Shown: positions 1 through 8,559 of the stretch, piece by piece
Position numbering within the stretch: the stretch's first letter is position 1
Layout: each line of letters starts with the position of its first letter
Assembly (NCBI GenBank): GCA_029259845.1
Contig: JAJDEI010000026.1
Span: forward strand, 1 to 64,000
Direction of reading: 5' to 3'
DNA length: 64,000 nucleotides
Source of the DNA: Planctomycetaceae bacterium
Lineage (GTDB): Bacteria; Planctomycetota; Planctomycetia; Planctomycetales; Planctomycetaceae
Notes under the pieces: model-generated
Databases searched by the model: none
Told to the model about the DNA's origin: nothing
The model's input: only the letters and a program-made list of their open reading frames with translations
Made by a program: the position numbers and the translations under genes

Positions 1-2
1 CG

Positions 3-131
3 GCCGGCAACCCGGCCAGCTGCTGTTCAGAAATCGGCGGTCCTGTTGGTCGCTGCGACATGGAGGAGATGTCGCAGAAAACGCCATCTGTGAAAAGACG
101 AATTGCTCACCCAACCTCGTTCGAGGTGTGA
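3..131 (+). CDS. possible C-terminal end of a gene that starts before the window
   Basis: Frame 3 is open from the window edge to a TGA at 129-131. It would give a 42-residue tail ending KRRIAHPTSFEV, with a polar, charged composition that could be a protein C-terminus. A strong intrinsic terminator follows 70 bases later, which fits the end of a transcription unit. Third positions are only moderately GC-rich and another frame is also open, so this could equally be non-coding RNA. No family is recognised. Confidence 0.3.
   Translation, partial: AGNPASCCSEIGGPVGRCDMEEMSQKTPSVKRRIAHPTSFEV
53..77 (+). other. perfect hairpin with a GGAGGAG loop
   Basis: Bases 53-61 and 69-77 are perfect 9-bp reverse complements, and the 7-base loop reads GGAGGAG. 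A purine GGA loop is the kind of target bound by CsrA-type regulators, or a sequestered Shine-Dalgarno, but neither is shown here. A second stem (160-166 with 190-196) and a terminator at 202-240 follow, so the stretch 1-240 could be a structured small RNA. Confidence 0.4.
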
Positions 132-201
132 ACGGTTACAACCAGACGTCCGACGGCCACCGCAGATCGGAAGCTTTGCCGCTCCGCGGTCTGCGGCGGT
201 T

Positions 202-240
202 CCCCCTGCACGGCACCTGACGTGCGGGGGGGTTTTCTTT
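202..240 (+). terminator. strong rho-independent terminator
   Basis: An 11-bp stem (202-212 pairing with 221-231, one G-U pair) encloses an 8-base loop and is followed by a T-rich run at 233-240. It ends whatever is transcribed from the left edge and sits just before the small gene at 254. Confidence 0.8.
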
Positions 241-253
241 CATAGGGGACGTC

Positions 254-490
254 ATGGAGCAATGGGTCATTCCTCCGGTCGACGTCATCGACTCCATGCT
301 TCGCGACCTTCAAGTCGATCCCGCCGTCATCGACCAGATGCTCGCAGGCTTGCAAGTTGATCCCGACGTCATCGACCAGATGCTTCGCGATGGCGAAGTG
401 GCTGAGCAAGAGTTAGCGGCCTCCCTTGAGGGTCAGGGAGACGTTATCGCCGAAATGCTAAAGGGCTTCGACATGCCTACCGGGACGTGA
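254..490 (+). CDS. small protein made of 14-residue repeats
   Basis: This is a 78-residue protein of unknown function. Its first half is three imperfect 14-residue repeats, with consensus VDPxVIDQMLxxLQ at about residues 9-21, 22-35 and 36-49, followed by an acidic tail ending DVIAEMLKGFDMPTGT. The repeats are also visible in the DNA with a 42-base period. The regular spacing of I, M and L suggests short amphipathic helices. AGGGG at 243-247 stands 5 bases before the ATG. The protein is acidic, with no signal peptide or membrane segment. It has the strong terminator immediately upstream, so it probably has its own promoter or is read through. I do not recognise a family. Confidence 0.5.
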   Translation: MEQWVIPPVDVIDSMLRDLQVDPAVIDQMLAGLQVDPDVIDQMLRDGEVAEQELAASLEGQGDVIAEMLKGFDMPTGT

Positions 491-1064
491 CCTGAGTCAC
501 CTCCTCCCGTTCGGACGCAACAGCGGGCAAATGCGGAGGCCGTTTTTGCGATCGGTCGCCGCGATCCGAGCCAGTTGGCCCGCGCGTGTCAGGTAGTCGC
601 GGCTGGTCGTGACAACTGACAACCCGCGCAGTCGTCAAATCGTTCCAAAACTGGTTCCCGAAGTCTGACTACCAGACGCGCCTTGTCGGGTATTCATGGT
701 TTGACAACGCTGACAACTTTTGCCATCCGGATTCGACGCAAGTCCTTATCAACTTGCATTCGTCCGAAGTAAACGCGAATATGTCTAGCGTATTGCAGAA
801 GCGTGCGACTCTGAATCAGGTAGTCGGGGTTCAAATCCCTGCCGGGCAACTTCTCTTACCGGCGACGGGTCCCTGCGTCGTTCGGCCCGGTCGCTACGAC
901 ACGGCTCTCATCCGGAGCGACCGCTGGAAGTGGTTGCGCAAGGTCCGCGTCCCGGCAACACCGATCACTGGTTTGGGCTGCCTTTCGTCTGGCCGCGCCC
1001 CGTCTCTCGGGCAACGCTCGTCTTTCGCGCGATTCCCGTTAGCCGTGCAACAAATGAGGAAGTT
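491..1064. other. gene-poor stretch with a tRNA-like fragment
   Basis: No convincing gene is seen. The 11-mer TCAGGTAGTCG occurs twice, near 588 and inside the tRNA-like fragment near 815. The reading frame of the downstream redoxin gene extends back to 930, but that part lacks a signal peptide and a ribosome site, so it is treated as non-coding. Confidence 0.5.
801..849 (+). pseudogene. tRNA 3'-half remnant (Gln-CTG-like)
   Basis: Bases 825-841 form a canonical T arm: a 5-bp stem around the loop TTCAAAT. A 7-base acceptor-like strand (842-848) and a discriminator A follow. Upstream, CTCTGAA at 809-815 looks like an anticodon loop (CTG), but its stem pairs at only about two positions. No matching 5' acceptor or D arm lies in the preceding 70 bases. 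It is therefore a fragment or decayed copy, such as is left at an attachment site of an integrated element. Confidence 0.45.
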
Positions 1065-3041
1065 ATGAGCGTCCGTGCGCTTCGATGGTTTTGTGTGGCG
1101 ATGCTGTTGGCCGCGGCTGGTGTTTCTGGTGTCGACGCCGCTCCGCCGGACTCGACCGACGCGGACCGCAGCTTTCGTCTGCCGGACGTCAGCGGCGGGA
1201 CCGTGGAACTCGTCCTCGGACAGGCTGGGGATTTCACGGTGATGTGCTTTCTTGGCACCGAGTGTCCGCTGGCCCGCCTGTACGGCCGGCGTCTCGCCGA
1301 GATGGACGGCGCGCCGGAAGCGGTAGGAGTGCGTTTTCTGGGCGTCAACAGCAATCAGCAGGACTCGGTCGAGGAGATCGCCGCCCACGCCGCGGAGCAT
1401 GGGATTCGATTTCCCATCGCCAAAGATTACGGCAACAAGGTCGCCGACCGGTACGGCGTGACGCGGACTCCGGAAGTGTTTCTGCTCGACGGCGATTTGA
1501 ACGTGCTCTACCGAGGCCGCGTTGACGACCAGTACCTGCCGGGACAGTCCCGCACCGCTCCGCTTCGTGAGGACCTGCTGATCGCACTTCGGGAAGCCCG
1601 GTCGGGAAAACCGGTCAGCGTTGCCCGTACAGAACCGAACGGCTGTCTCATCGGTCGCGTCCGCGAGCCTGCGGTCGATTCGGACATCGCGTTTACCAAT
1701 CAGGTATCGCGGATTCTGAACCGGCATTGCGTGGAATGTCATCGGGACGGGGAGATCGGCCCCTTCTCACTGACCGACTACGAGGAAGTCATCGGCTGGG
1801 CCGACATGATGTTGGAAACGATTGACGATGGCCGCATGCCGCCCTGGCACGCCAACCCCGAGTACGGCCACTTCGCCAACGCCCGCCACATGCCCGAGGC
1901 CGACAAACAAACGCTCAAGGAATGGGTCGCTGCCGGCACGCCGTACGGCAACGTCGAAGAGCTGCCGGAGCCGCCGTCTTTCGCCGACCGCTGGCAACTG
2001 CCGCGCGAACCGGACCTCGTCATCGAGATGCGGAACCGCCCGTTCACCGTCCCCGCATCCGGCACCGTCGAATACCAGTATTACGTGACGGACCCCGGCT
2101 TCGAGGAGGACATGTGGGTCACCGGCGCGCAGGTGATTCCGGGCAACCGGTCGGTCGTGCATCATTGCATCGTATTCGTCCGCCCGCCGGACGGGTCGTC
2201 GTTTCAGGGTGTCGGCTGGTTGAGTGCCTATGTGCCCGGGCAACGGACGCTCATTCTTCCGCCCGGCCATGCGCGGTTCGTGCCCAAGGGGTCGAAGCTG
2301 GTCTTTCAGATGCATTACACGCCCAACGGCGTCGAGATGCAGGACGTCACAAAGGTCGGCCTGTTATTCGGCAGCGACGCGGAGATCACCCACGAAGTGC
2401 TCACGCTGGTGGGCGTCGATCAGGAGTTTGAAATTCCTCCGAACGACGGCGACTTCGCGGTGAAGGCCCGCGTCTCCCGCATCCCCACCGACGGCACGTT
2501 ACTCGCGGCAGTGCCTCACATGCATCTGCGGGGCAAAGCGTTCCGGTTGGTTGCTCGCGACAAAACCGGTGGCCGGAACGTGCTTCTCGATGTGCCCTGC
2601 TACGACTTCAATTGGCAGCACATCTACCAGTTTCAGGAGCCGCTGCCGCTCTCCTCGATTGAGGATCTCGAATTCGTCTGCCGCTTCGACAACTCGGGTG
2701 ACAATCCGACCAACCCGGATCCGTCGCAGTACGTCACCTGGGGTGACCAATCGTGGGAGGAAATGGCGCTGGCGTTCTTCGAGATCGCGCGGCCTCGCGA
2801 GTCGAAGGCGGTTTCCTCCCCGTTGACAGACGCAGAACAGGCCGCGCGGCAAGCGAAGATCGAACAGTTCGTCGCCCGGTTTTTCGAAAAGTTTGATGCG
2901 AATGGCGACCGGTTGGTCGAGCGCGACGAAACACCGCTGTCCCTGCGTCGCTTCGGGTTCCGCCGCCTCGACAGCGACGGCGACGGCACGCTGACCGAAT
3001 CGGAACTCGAAGAGCTCGCCCGCCGCAAGATCAAGTTTTAG
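1065..3041 (+). CDS. exported redoxin / cytochrome c / copper monooxygenase-like / EF-hand fusion
   Basis: This 658-residue protein combines several modules. A signal peptide covers about residues 1-25. A thioredoxin-fold redoxin domain (about 35-180) has FLGTECPLARLY, with one CxxxL-type cysteine rather than CxxC. A haem c motif CVECH lies at 222-226, with a likely Met ligand in GRMPPWH. The region 315-570 resembles the copper type II ascorbate-dependent monooxygenase fold, with HH at 366-367, QMHY near 417 and HMH at 485-487 as candidate copper ligands. Two EF-hands lie at the C-terminus (DANGDRLVERDE and DSDGDGTLTESE). It should act outside the cytoplasm in redox chemistry; the substrate is unknown. 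The ATG at 1065 is chosen because GAGGA lies just upstream and the signal peptide begins there. Confidence 0.85.
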   Translation: MSVRALRWFCVAMLLAAAGVSGVDAAPPDSTDADRSFRLPDVSGGTVELVLGQAGDFTVMCFLGTECPLARLYGRRLAEMDGAPEAVGVRFLGVNSNQQDSVEEIAAHAAEHGIRFPIAKDYGNKVADRYGVTRTPEVFLLDGDLNVLYRGRVDDQYLPGQSRTAPLREDLLIALREARSGKPVSVARTEPNGCLIGRVREPAVDSDIAFTNQVSRILNRHCVECHRDGEIGPFSLTDYEEVIGWADMMLETIDDGRMPPWHANPEYGHFANARHMPEADKQTLKEWVAAGTPYGNVEELPEPPSFADRWQLPREPDLVIEMRNRPFTVPASGTVEYQYYVTDPGFEEDMWVTGAQVIPGNRSVVHHCIVFVRPPDGSSFQGVGWLSAYVPGQRTLILPPGHARFVPKGSKLVFQMHYTPNGVEMQDVTKVGLLFGSDAEITHEVLTLVGVDQEFEIPPNDGDFAVKARVSRIPTDGTLLAAVPHMHLRGKAFRLVARDKTGGRNVLLDVPCYDFNWQHIYQFQEPLPLSSIEDLEFVCRFDNSGDNPTNPDPSQYVTWGDQSWEEMALAFFEIARPRESKAVSSPLTDAEQAARQAKIEQFVARFFEKFDANGDRLVERDETPLSLRRFGFRRLDSDGDGTLTESELEELARRKIKF

Positions 3042-3079
3042 CGCCTTGCCGGGCCCTGGTTGGGGAGTGGGAAGTTGAA

Positions 3080-3132
3080 GTTGGAGTTCAAGCTTTAGCT
3101 TGCCTTCGCAGCCTCAAGGCTGAACTCCAACC
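3080..3132. repeat. palindromic element, family A copy 1
   Basis: An inverted repeat with left arm GTTGGAGTTCAAGCTT and right arm AAGGCTGAACTCCAAC surrounds a short spacer. The same arms recur at 15412-15489 and 16938-17137. Confidence 0.8.
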
Positions 3133-3141
3133 CCAAATCCC

Positions 3142-3292
3142 CTTGTTTCCAAACTCCCGTTTGGGAACACACTTCCCCGAAGCTCTGCTTCGCGATCTCT
3201 CACCCGCGGTCGTCCTTGGAAGCCGAATGACGAGAAACGGAGTTTCTCGAAAGGGCGTTCCCAAACCGGAGTTCGGGAACGAGGGAACAAGG
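3142..3292. repeat. palindromic element, family B copy 1
   Basis: This stretch contains GAAACGGAGTTTCTCGAAAG followed by CGTTCCCAAACCGGAGTTCG. A related copy is at 22156-22281, where the hairpins are AACGGAGTT and TTCCCAAGCCGGAGCTTGGG. No gene is visible here. Confidence 0.7.
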
Positions 3293-3374
3293 ACTTCACC
3301 GGCACGCACAGACGACTCACAATCTGACGCTCGGGCTGACAGGGGCCCTCACCTTTTCGGAGACGAAACGAACC

Positions 3375-5738
3375 GTGTCACGAGCTTTCGACCGTTTTGC
3401 CCGCTTTGCGACCGGCACGCCGTCGGTCATGCTGCTGTTGATCCTGACGATTACCGCTGTCGCCCTGGTCGGTTATCTCGACGCCAACCGGGTGAGGCGT
3501 CTGTTCAAGTTCAAGGAGGTCTCGCCGACGCCCGCGCGGCAAGTCGACAACGATTTCGCAGAGGTCCCCGACGTGGAAACCGTAAGCCTGTCCGGGGCGG
3601 ATGCGATTCTGGTGGTGGAATCGGACCAGTTCTTCACGTCGGAGGGGGCGCTGGCTCTGCGGAAGATCGTCGAGAATCTCGAAGCCCTCGACCACGTTGA
3701 CAGCATCCTGTGGATGGACCGGATTCCCATCCTCAACATCTTCGGTTTTCCGCAGCCGTTGTTTCCGCGGGCCGAGTCGTCGGATTCGCGCTTTGTTGAT
3801 GCCAAAGAGCGGGCGCTCAGCCATCCGCTGGTGGGCGGGCAACTCCTCTCGCGCAATGGCCGCACGTTGCTGCTTCTGATCAACTTCGAGTGGCTGTTTG
3901 TCGAAGGAGACGACGACGTGACCGGGCGACTGCACGACGTTGCCGCGCAGACGCTGGCCGAGTTTCCGGAACTGGACTTCGACTTCTATGTCACCGGCCG
4001 TGTCCCGTTCTATCTCACGATCCTGCAGACCCAGGAAGCAAACGCCTTCAAGTTTCAGATGATCGGCTATTCGATGATCGGCTTGATGTCGCTGATTTTG
4101 TTTCGCGGCCCGACAGCCGTGCTGATCGTGGCGATGGCCCCCACGCTGGGCGTGTTCTGGACATTGGGCATCCTGCGATACTTCGACCTGCAGCTCAACC
4201 CGTTTAACGACGTCGTGCTTCCCGTGCTATTGAGTCTCGTCGGTTTGACGGACGGCGTGCATTTAATGGTGCAGATACGCCGCTTGCGGGCTTCCGGGCT
4301 CAGCGGACGGGAAGCGGCCCGGCAGGGCATCAGTCAGGTGGGACTGGCCTGCGCGCTCACCTCGCTGACGACGGCCATCGGTTTCGGTTCGCTGTCCCTT
4401 GCGCACAGCCAGACGGTGCAGGAGTTCGGCTGGTCGTGCGTGATTGGCGTCGTGCTGACGTTCATCGCCGTGGTCACTGTGATTCCCCTGGCGTGCACAA
4501 CCTTTTTGGGCCGAACCGTGCACGTCGGCCACGACAAGGGCCTGATCGACCGCAACCTCAACCGCATCGGCGGCCTGATCGAGTCTGTGCTGGCCCGGTC
4601 CCGTTTCATCAGTTACCTGGCGATCGGATCCACGCTGGCCATGACGCTAATCTCGCTCTCACTGCGGCCGGACGAACGCCGGTCCGGGGCGTTGCCGGTC
4701 CATTCGGAGGCCGCTGTCGGCATCCGGCACATGGACGAAGCGTTCGGCGGATTGGAGTTCTCGGCGGTCGATGTGCGGTGGTCGAAAAATGTCGAGGCCG
4801 ATTCACCCGAGGTGCTGGCGGTCGTCACTCAGGTGGACGAGTTGCTGCGCTCCGAAGAATTGATCGGCCAACCGCTGTCGATCCGCAATTTTCTCGATAC
4901 GTTTCCGGGGGACGGAAAGCCGGCGGAGCGGATGTCGATGCTGGAGCTGATGCCTCCGCCGCTCAAGCGGGCGTTCTACACGCCGGAGCGGCGGGAGGCT
5001 TCGGTGAGCTTCCGCGTGAGGGACCTGGGAATCGCCCGCTACGGGCCGGTGTTCGAGCGGATCGAAGCCGGCTTGTCGGAGATTGCCGCCGAGCATCCGG
5101 AGTTTACGCTCTCGATGACGGGGTCCGCAGTGCGTCGATGGAAGCAAATCTATCAGGTCGTTATGGATCTGGTGGCCAGCCTGGGCAGTGCGACGGTCAT
5201 CATTTTCCTGGTGCTCACGCTGGTCTACCGCTCGCTGAAGATCGGGCTGATCTCGATCATTTCCAATCTGTTTCCACTTGCGGTGACCGGCACCGTGCTC
5301 GTGCTCACTGGACAGTCCCTGGAACTGGTGAGCGTGTGTGCGTTCACGGTTTGCCTGGGGATCGCCGTTGATGACACGATCCACTTCCTCACGCGGTTCG
5401 AGGAAATTCGTGCGGAGACCGGGGACGATCGCGAGGCGATCCGCAGTGCATTCACCGGCGTGGGGACCGCGCTGATCATGACGACCGTCGTGCTCATCAC
5501 CGGATTTGCGACCGTCCTGTTCAGCGATATGCGCGAGCAGCGGATCTTCGTCACGATGGGCATTCTGACCATCGGCTCCGCACTGGTCGGCGACCTCATT
5601 TTTCTGCCGGCGTTGTTGTCCTACTTTTCCGATCGAAACGGCGAGGCGATGCCCCTTGACGATCCGGACGCGGACCGCGGCCCGGAATCGCTCGTCGAGC
5701 CGGACACGCTTGTTGCCGAACCGGCGGCCGCCGAGTAG
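3375..5738 (+). CDS. MMPL/RND-family membrane transporter
   Basis: This 787-residue inner-membrane protein has the RND plan. One N-terminal membrane helix (about 15-38) is followed by a soluble loop of about 190 residues. A first block of helices (about 225-405) contains VLLSLVGLTDGVHL. A second soluble loop follows, and then a second block (about 600-750) with CLGIAVDDTIHFLTRFEE, the acidic motif typical of proton-driven MMPL/RND and sterol-sensing-domain proteins. It probably exports a hydrophobic compound; the substrate cannot be told. The start is GTG at 3375, because later ATG codons would cut into the first helix; GGAGA at 3358-3362 is a distant ribosome site. It stands alone, with no adaptor or outer-membrane gene beside it. 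Confidence 0.85.
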   Translation: MSRAFDRFARFATGTPSVMLLLILTITAVALVGYLDANRVRRLFKFKEVSPTPARQVDNDFAEVPDVETVSLSGADAILVVESDQFFTSEGALALRKIVENLEALDHVDSILWMDRIPILNIFGFPQPLFPRAESSDSRFVDAKERALSHPLVGGQLLSRNGRTLLLLINFEWLFVEGDDDVTGRLHDVAAQTLAEFPELDFDFYVTGRVPFYLTILQTQEANAFKFQMIGYSMIGLMSLILFRGPTAVLIVAMAPTLGVFWTLGILRYFDLQLNPFNDVVLPVLLSLVGLTDGVHLMVQIRRLRASGLSGREAARQGISQVGLACALTSLTTAIGFGSLSLAHSQTVQEFGWSCVIGVVLTFIAVVTVIPLACTTFLGRTVHVGHDKGLIDRNLNRIGGLIESVLARSRFISYLAIGSTLAMTLISLSLRPDERRSGALPVHSEAAVGIRHMDEAFGGLEFSAVDVRWSKNVEADSPEVLAVVTQVDELLRSEELIGQPLSIRNFLDTFPGDGKPAERMSMLELMPPPLKRAFYTPERREASVSFRVRDLGIARYGPVFERIEAGLSEIAAEHPEFTLSMTGSAVRRWKQIYQVVMDLVASLGSATVIIFLVLTLVYRSLKIGLISIISNLFPLAVTGTVLVLTGQSLELVSVCAFTVCLGIAVDDTIHFLTRFEEIRAETGDDREAIRSAFTGVGTALIMTTVVLITGFATVLFSDMREQRIFVTMGILTIGSALVGDLIFLPALLSYFSDRNGEAMPLDDPDADRGPESLVEPDTLVAEPAAAE

Positions 5739-5777
5739 CCCGGACAGTTCATGGCGACCGACGCGCGGCAGCGGCCG

Positions 5778-6560
5778 TTACCGCTTGCGGAGGATGTAGA
5801 CGACGTCTTCGGTGGTGCGGGTAATGCTGATCGGGTCGTTGATGTCGTAGGCGAAGTCGTAGGTCTCGACGAGTTCCCAGGCGGGGACGCGGCTGAGCAG
5901 GGCCTTCATCTGACGGGCGTTGTAGGTGCGGTAGTGCATGACGTCGTCGATTCGCAGGTGCCGCGTGGGGGTGTAGACGTCGATCCGCATGCCCAGCTTT
6001 TCCATGCGGCGGCGGAGGTCGATTGCCTGCGACCACATGTGCGAGTTAACGACGAGGTTCCCGCGGCGGGCGGACCACGACTCCTCCTCGCAGCGGCCGC
6101 CGTCGGTCGGGATCAGATGCAGTCCGAGCACGTACAGTCCCCCCTTGGCGATGGCGTTCGCCATGCACTGCAAATGCGACTCGGCCTGCTGCTCGGTCGG
6201 CAGATGCCGAAAACTGTTGATCATATTGAAGGCGGCGTCGCACTTGCGCGCGACTTTGAAGTCGGACATATCGCCGACGGTGACCGATTCGGCGAACCGG
6301 TGCCGGGCCATGCGGGCGTTGCAGTAGCCGACCGCCTTGGGATTGAGGTCGTTGCCGGCAACATCGTATCCCGCCTGGGCGAGCTTGATCAGCAACCGTC
6401 CGGTGCCGCACGCCGGCTCGAAGATCCGTTGCACGCGGCGCCCGGCATGCTTCTCGAAGCAAAGCTGCAGAAAATCAAACTCGGCCTTCCAGTCGGAACC
6501 GAAAAGCAAATCGTAGTATTTGGGGAAGTCGTACAGGTCACCGCGGATGACGTCGGGCAT
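5778..6560 (-). CDS. class I SAM-dependent methyltransferase
   Basis: This 260-residue protein has the SAM-binding motif I FEPACGTGRLLIKLAQAG near residue 65, followed by the acidic motif II (VAGNDLNPKAV). It opens with MPDVIRGDLYDFPKYYDLLF, an arrangement common in small Rossmann methyltransferases. The acceptor is unknown. The frame is open for 75 more codons upstream, but that part runs through a family D repeat, so the ATG at 6558-6560 is used. It is convergent with the MMPL gene and lies downstream of the sulfatase on the same strand. Confidence 0.85.
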   Translation of the reverse strand: MPDVIRGDLYDFPKYYDLLFGSDWKAEFDFLQLCFEKHAGRRVQRIFEPACGTGRLLIKLAQAGYDVAGNDLNPKAVGYCNARMARHRFAESVTVGDMSDFKVARKCDAAFNMINSFRHLPTEQQAESHLQCMANAIAKGGLYVLGLHLIPTDGGRCEEESWSARRGNLVVNSHMWSQAIDLRRRMEKLGMRIDVYTPTRHLRIDDVMHYRTYNARQMKALLSRVPAWELVETYDFAYDINDPISITRTTEDVVYILRKR

Positions 6561-6655
6561 TGTCGTGTTTTTCGAGAGGGGGACAATTGTGCCACTGCAT
6601 GACCAACCGAGAGGTGCGCTGCACGGCGAGTTGGCACACAACAGTTGTGGCACAG

Positions 6656-6768
6656 CCGGTTGAACACTCGATTTGGCGTGCCACTGCCGTGTCGGCAGTG
6701 CGAGAAACCAAAGCGTCTTCCTACGTCGGCACGGCTGACACAGCCGTGGCACACGTTTTGTTTTCAGA
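6656..6768. repeat. palindromic element, family D copy 1
   Basis: This element carries GTGCCACTGCCG, CGGCAGTGCGAGAAACC and CACGGCTGACACAGCCGTGG. It is homologous, in reverse orientation, to the element at 16962-17077. A decayed related stretch precedes it (6589-6655). It fills the gap between the methyltransferase and the sulfatase. Confidence 0.75.
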
Positions 6769-6781
6769 GGTTGTCGCGTCA

Positions 6782-8275
6782 TCAAAACCGGGGGCGGCCG
6801 TCGCCGGGTGGGGGTTGGTGGCTGGCCAGTTTGCCGCGCGGTTTCCAGTTAGGATGGCCGACGTGGGCGGCGTCCATCATTGCTTCGAGTTGCTGGACGA
6901 CTTCGGGGTGTTCATTGGCGATGTTGTGGGCTTCACCGAGGTCGGTGTCGAGATCGTACAGTTCGGCCTTGCCGGTGCCCATCGGCATGCGGATGGCTTT
7001 CCATTTTCCTTGACGGACCGCCTGTTTGCTGCCCCGTTCGTAAAATTCCCAGTAGAGGAATTCGTGCTGCTGCTGGCGTTCGATGCTGCCGGTGAGCGTG
7101 GGAACGAAACTGACGGAATCGACGTTGTCGGGCGGATCGACGTTGGCGAGTTCGGCAGCGGTCGCCATCAGGTCGCCGAAGTAGCCGATGTGATCGGAGA
7201 CTAACCCAGCGGGGGCCGTGCCGGGCCAACGGGCAATGAACGGGACGCGGATGCCGCCTTCGTAGAGGTCGCGTTTCATGCCGCGCAGAGGGCCGCCGGG
7301 GTTGAACCGCTCGGTGTCGTGCCCGCCCTCGTCGTGGGGGCCGTTGTCGCTGGTGAAGATGACGAGCGTGTTTTCGTCGATGCCGAGCGCGGCCAGTTTG
7401 TCGAGCAACGTGCCGATGCCGGTGTCCATGCGGGTGATCATGGCGGCTTGCCCCTTGTCCTGGTCGCTCCAGTCTTCTTCGGCGTAGGGGCCGAAATCAG
7501 GGACCTCCTGTCCGTTGCCGGTGCCGCGCCTCCCCTCGTTATTCGCGTGCGGAATGGTCAGTGCCAAATACAGGAAAAACGGCCCCTCGTGCATCCGATC
7601 GACGAATTGCAAGGCCTCGGCCATGATGAGGTCGTGGCTATAGTCGACGCGTTTGGTCGCATAGCCGCCTCTCACGGATCCGAGTGTGCGACCGGCGTGC
7701 GTGACTTCGTTTCGGAGCGGCATCTTTTCGCGGTTCCGCCACAGGAACTCGGGATAGTAGTTGTGGGCGTGTAGTTGGCTGAGGTAGCCGAAGAACTCAT
7801 CGAAGCCTTGCGCGGTGGGAATGCCTTCGTATCCGCCTTCCATTTCATCACCGAGGCCCCATTTACCGAACAGGCCCGTGGCGTAACCGGCTGACTGAAG
7901 GATTTCCGCGACCGTTAGATCTTCGGGGCGAAGGGTTTGGATGGCCATGTCGGCCCCCGCGTTGCCGCGAACGTGCGTATGCCCCATGTGCTGACCGGTC
8001 ATCAGCACGCTGCGGGACGGAGCGCAGACAGTGCAGCCGGCGTACATGTTGCGAAACTGGATTCCCTCCGCCGCCATGCGGTCCAGCCGCGGCGTCTTGA
8101 TGAGTTGTTGTCCGTAACAGCCCAGGTCTCCGTAACCGAGGTCGTCCGCCATGATGAACACGATGTTCGGCGGCGCGGCGGCACTCAGCCGGGCGTCGTT
8201 GTTGCCGGCACCGTCGACGCCCGGACAAACGATGGCCAAGAGGCAGACCAGTGGCATCAGTCGAGTGACTTTCAT
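6782..8275 (-). CDS. secreted sulfatase (formylglycine type)
   Basis: This 497-residue hydrolase of the alkaline-phosphatase superfamily removes sulfate esters, probably from algal or other sulfated polysaccharides. A signal peptide covers about residues 1-23. The N-terminal metal site is [15 protein letters not shown], with D44 and D45. The formylglycine motif is CAPSRS with C84 as the residue to be modified, and [11 protein letters not shown] near residue 310 carries further metal ligands. Sulfatase families are strongly expanded in planctomycetes. It is flanked upstream by a 144-bp inverted repeat. A maturase (formylglycine-generating enzyme or anSME) is not in the window. Confidence 0.9.
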   Translation of the reverse strand: MKVTRLMPLVCLLAIVCPGVDGAGNNDARLSAAAPPNIVFIMADDLGYGDLGCYGQQLIKTPRLDRMAAEGIQFRNMYAGCTVCAPSRSVLMTGQHMGHTHVRGNAGADMAIQTLRPEDLTVAEILQSAGYATGLFGKWGLGDEMEGGYEGIPTAQGFDEFFGYLSQLHAHNYYPEFLWRNREKMPLRNEVTHAGRTLGSVRGGYATKRVDYSHDLIMAEALQFVDRMHEGPFFLYLALTIPHANNEGRRGTGNGQEVPDFGPYAEEDWSDQDKGQAAMITRMDTGIGTLLDKLAALGIDENTLVIFTSDNGPHDEGGHDTERFNPGGPLRGMKRDLYEGGIRVPFIARWPGTAPAGLVSDHIGYFGDLMATAAELANVDPPDNVDSVSFVPTLTGSIERQQQHEFLYWEFYERGSKQAVRQGKWKAIRMPMGTGKAELYDLDTDLGEAHNIANEHPEVVQQLEAMMDAAHVGHPNWKPRGKLASHQPPPGDGRPRF

Positions 8276-8322
8276 CGCGGTTGTTCCTCAGAGACGAGAT
8301 TCTTTCGATGTCGGGGGCGGCA

Positions 8323-8466
8323 GGACGGGTGGCCCAGCCGGCACGGCTGGGTGCCGCAGGCACAAGATGCCTCACACTCAGTTCGCGACCCGTCTGAAGC
8401 GTCCGGACGCTGCGTGTGAGGCATCCTGTCGCTTCGCGACCCAGCCGTGCCGGCCGGGCCACCCCG
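8323..8466. repeat. palindromic element, family E
   Basis: A long inverted repeat: GGTGGCCCAGCCGGCACGGC at the left is mirrored by GCCGTGCCGGCCGGGCCACC at the right, with inner arms GATGCCTCACAC and GTGTGAGGCATC. It lies between the sulfatase and the regulator gene. Confidence 0.8.
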
Positions 8467-8559
8467 CGTCAATCCACGAAAATCGGTGTTCTCCCTTTTT
8501 CGTCCGTTGGTTGCGGGTGTCCCGCGCCGGGCCCATCCGCAGCACACAAGCGAGAACAT

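Noticed and set aside
930-1064. N-terminal extension of the redoxin fusion
   Set aside because: It would bury the signal peptide and has no ribosome site; GAGGA before 1065 fits the later start.
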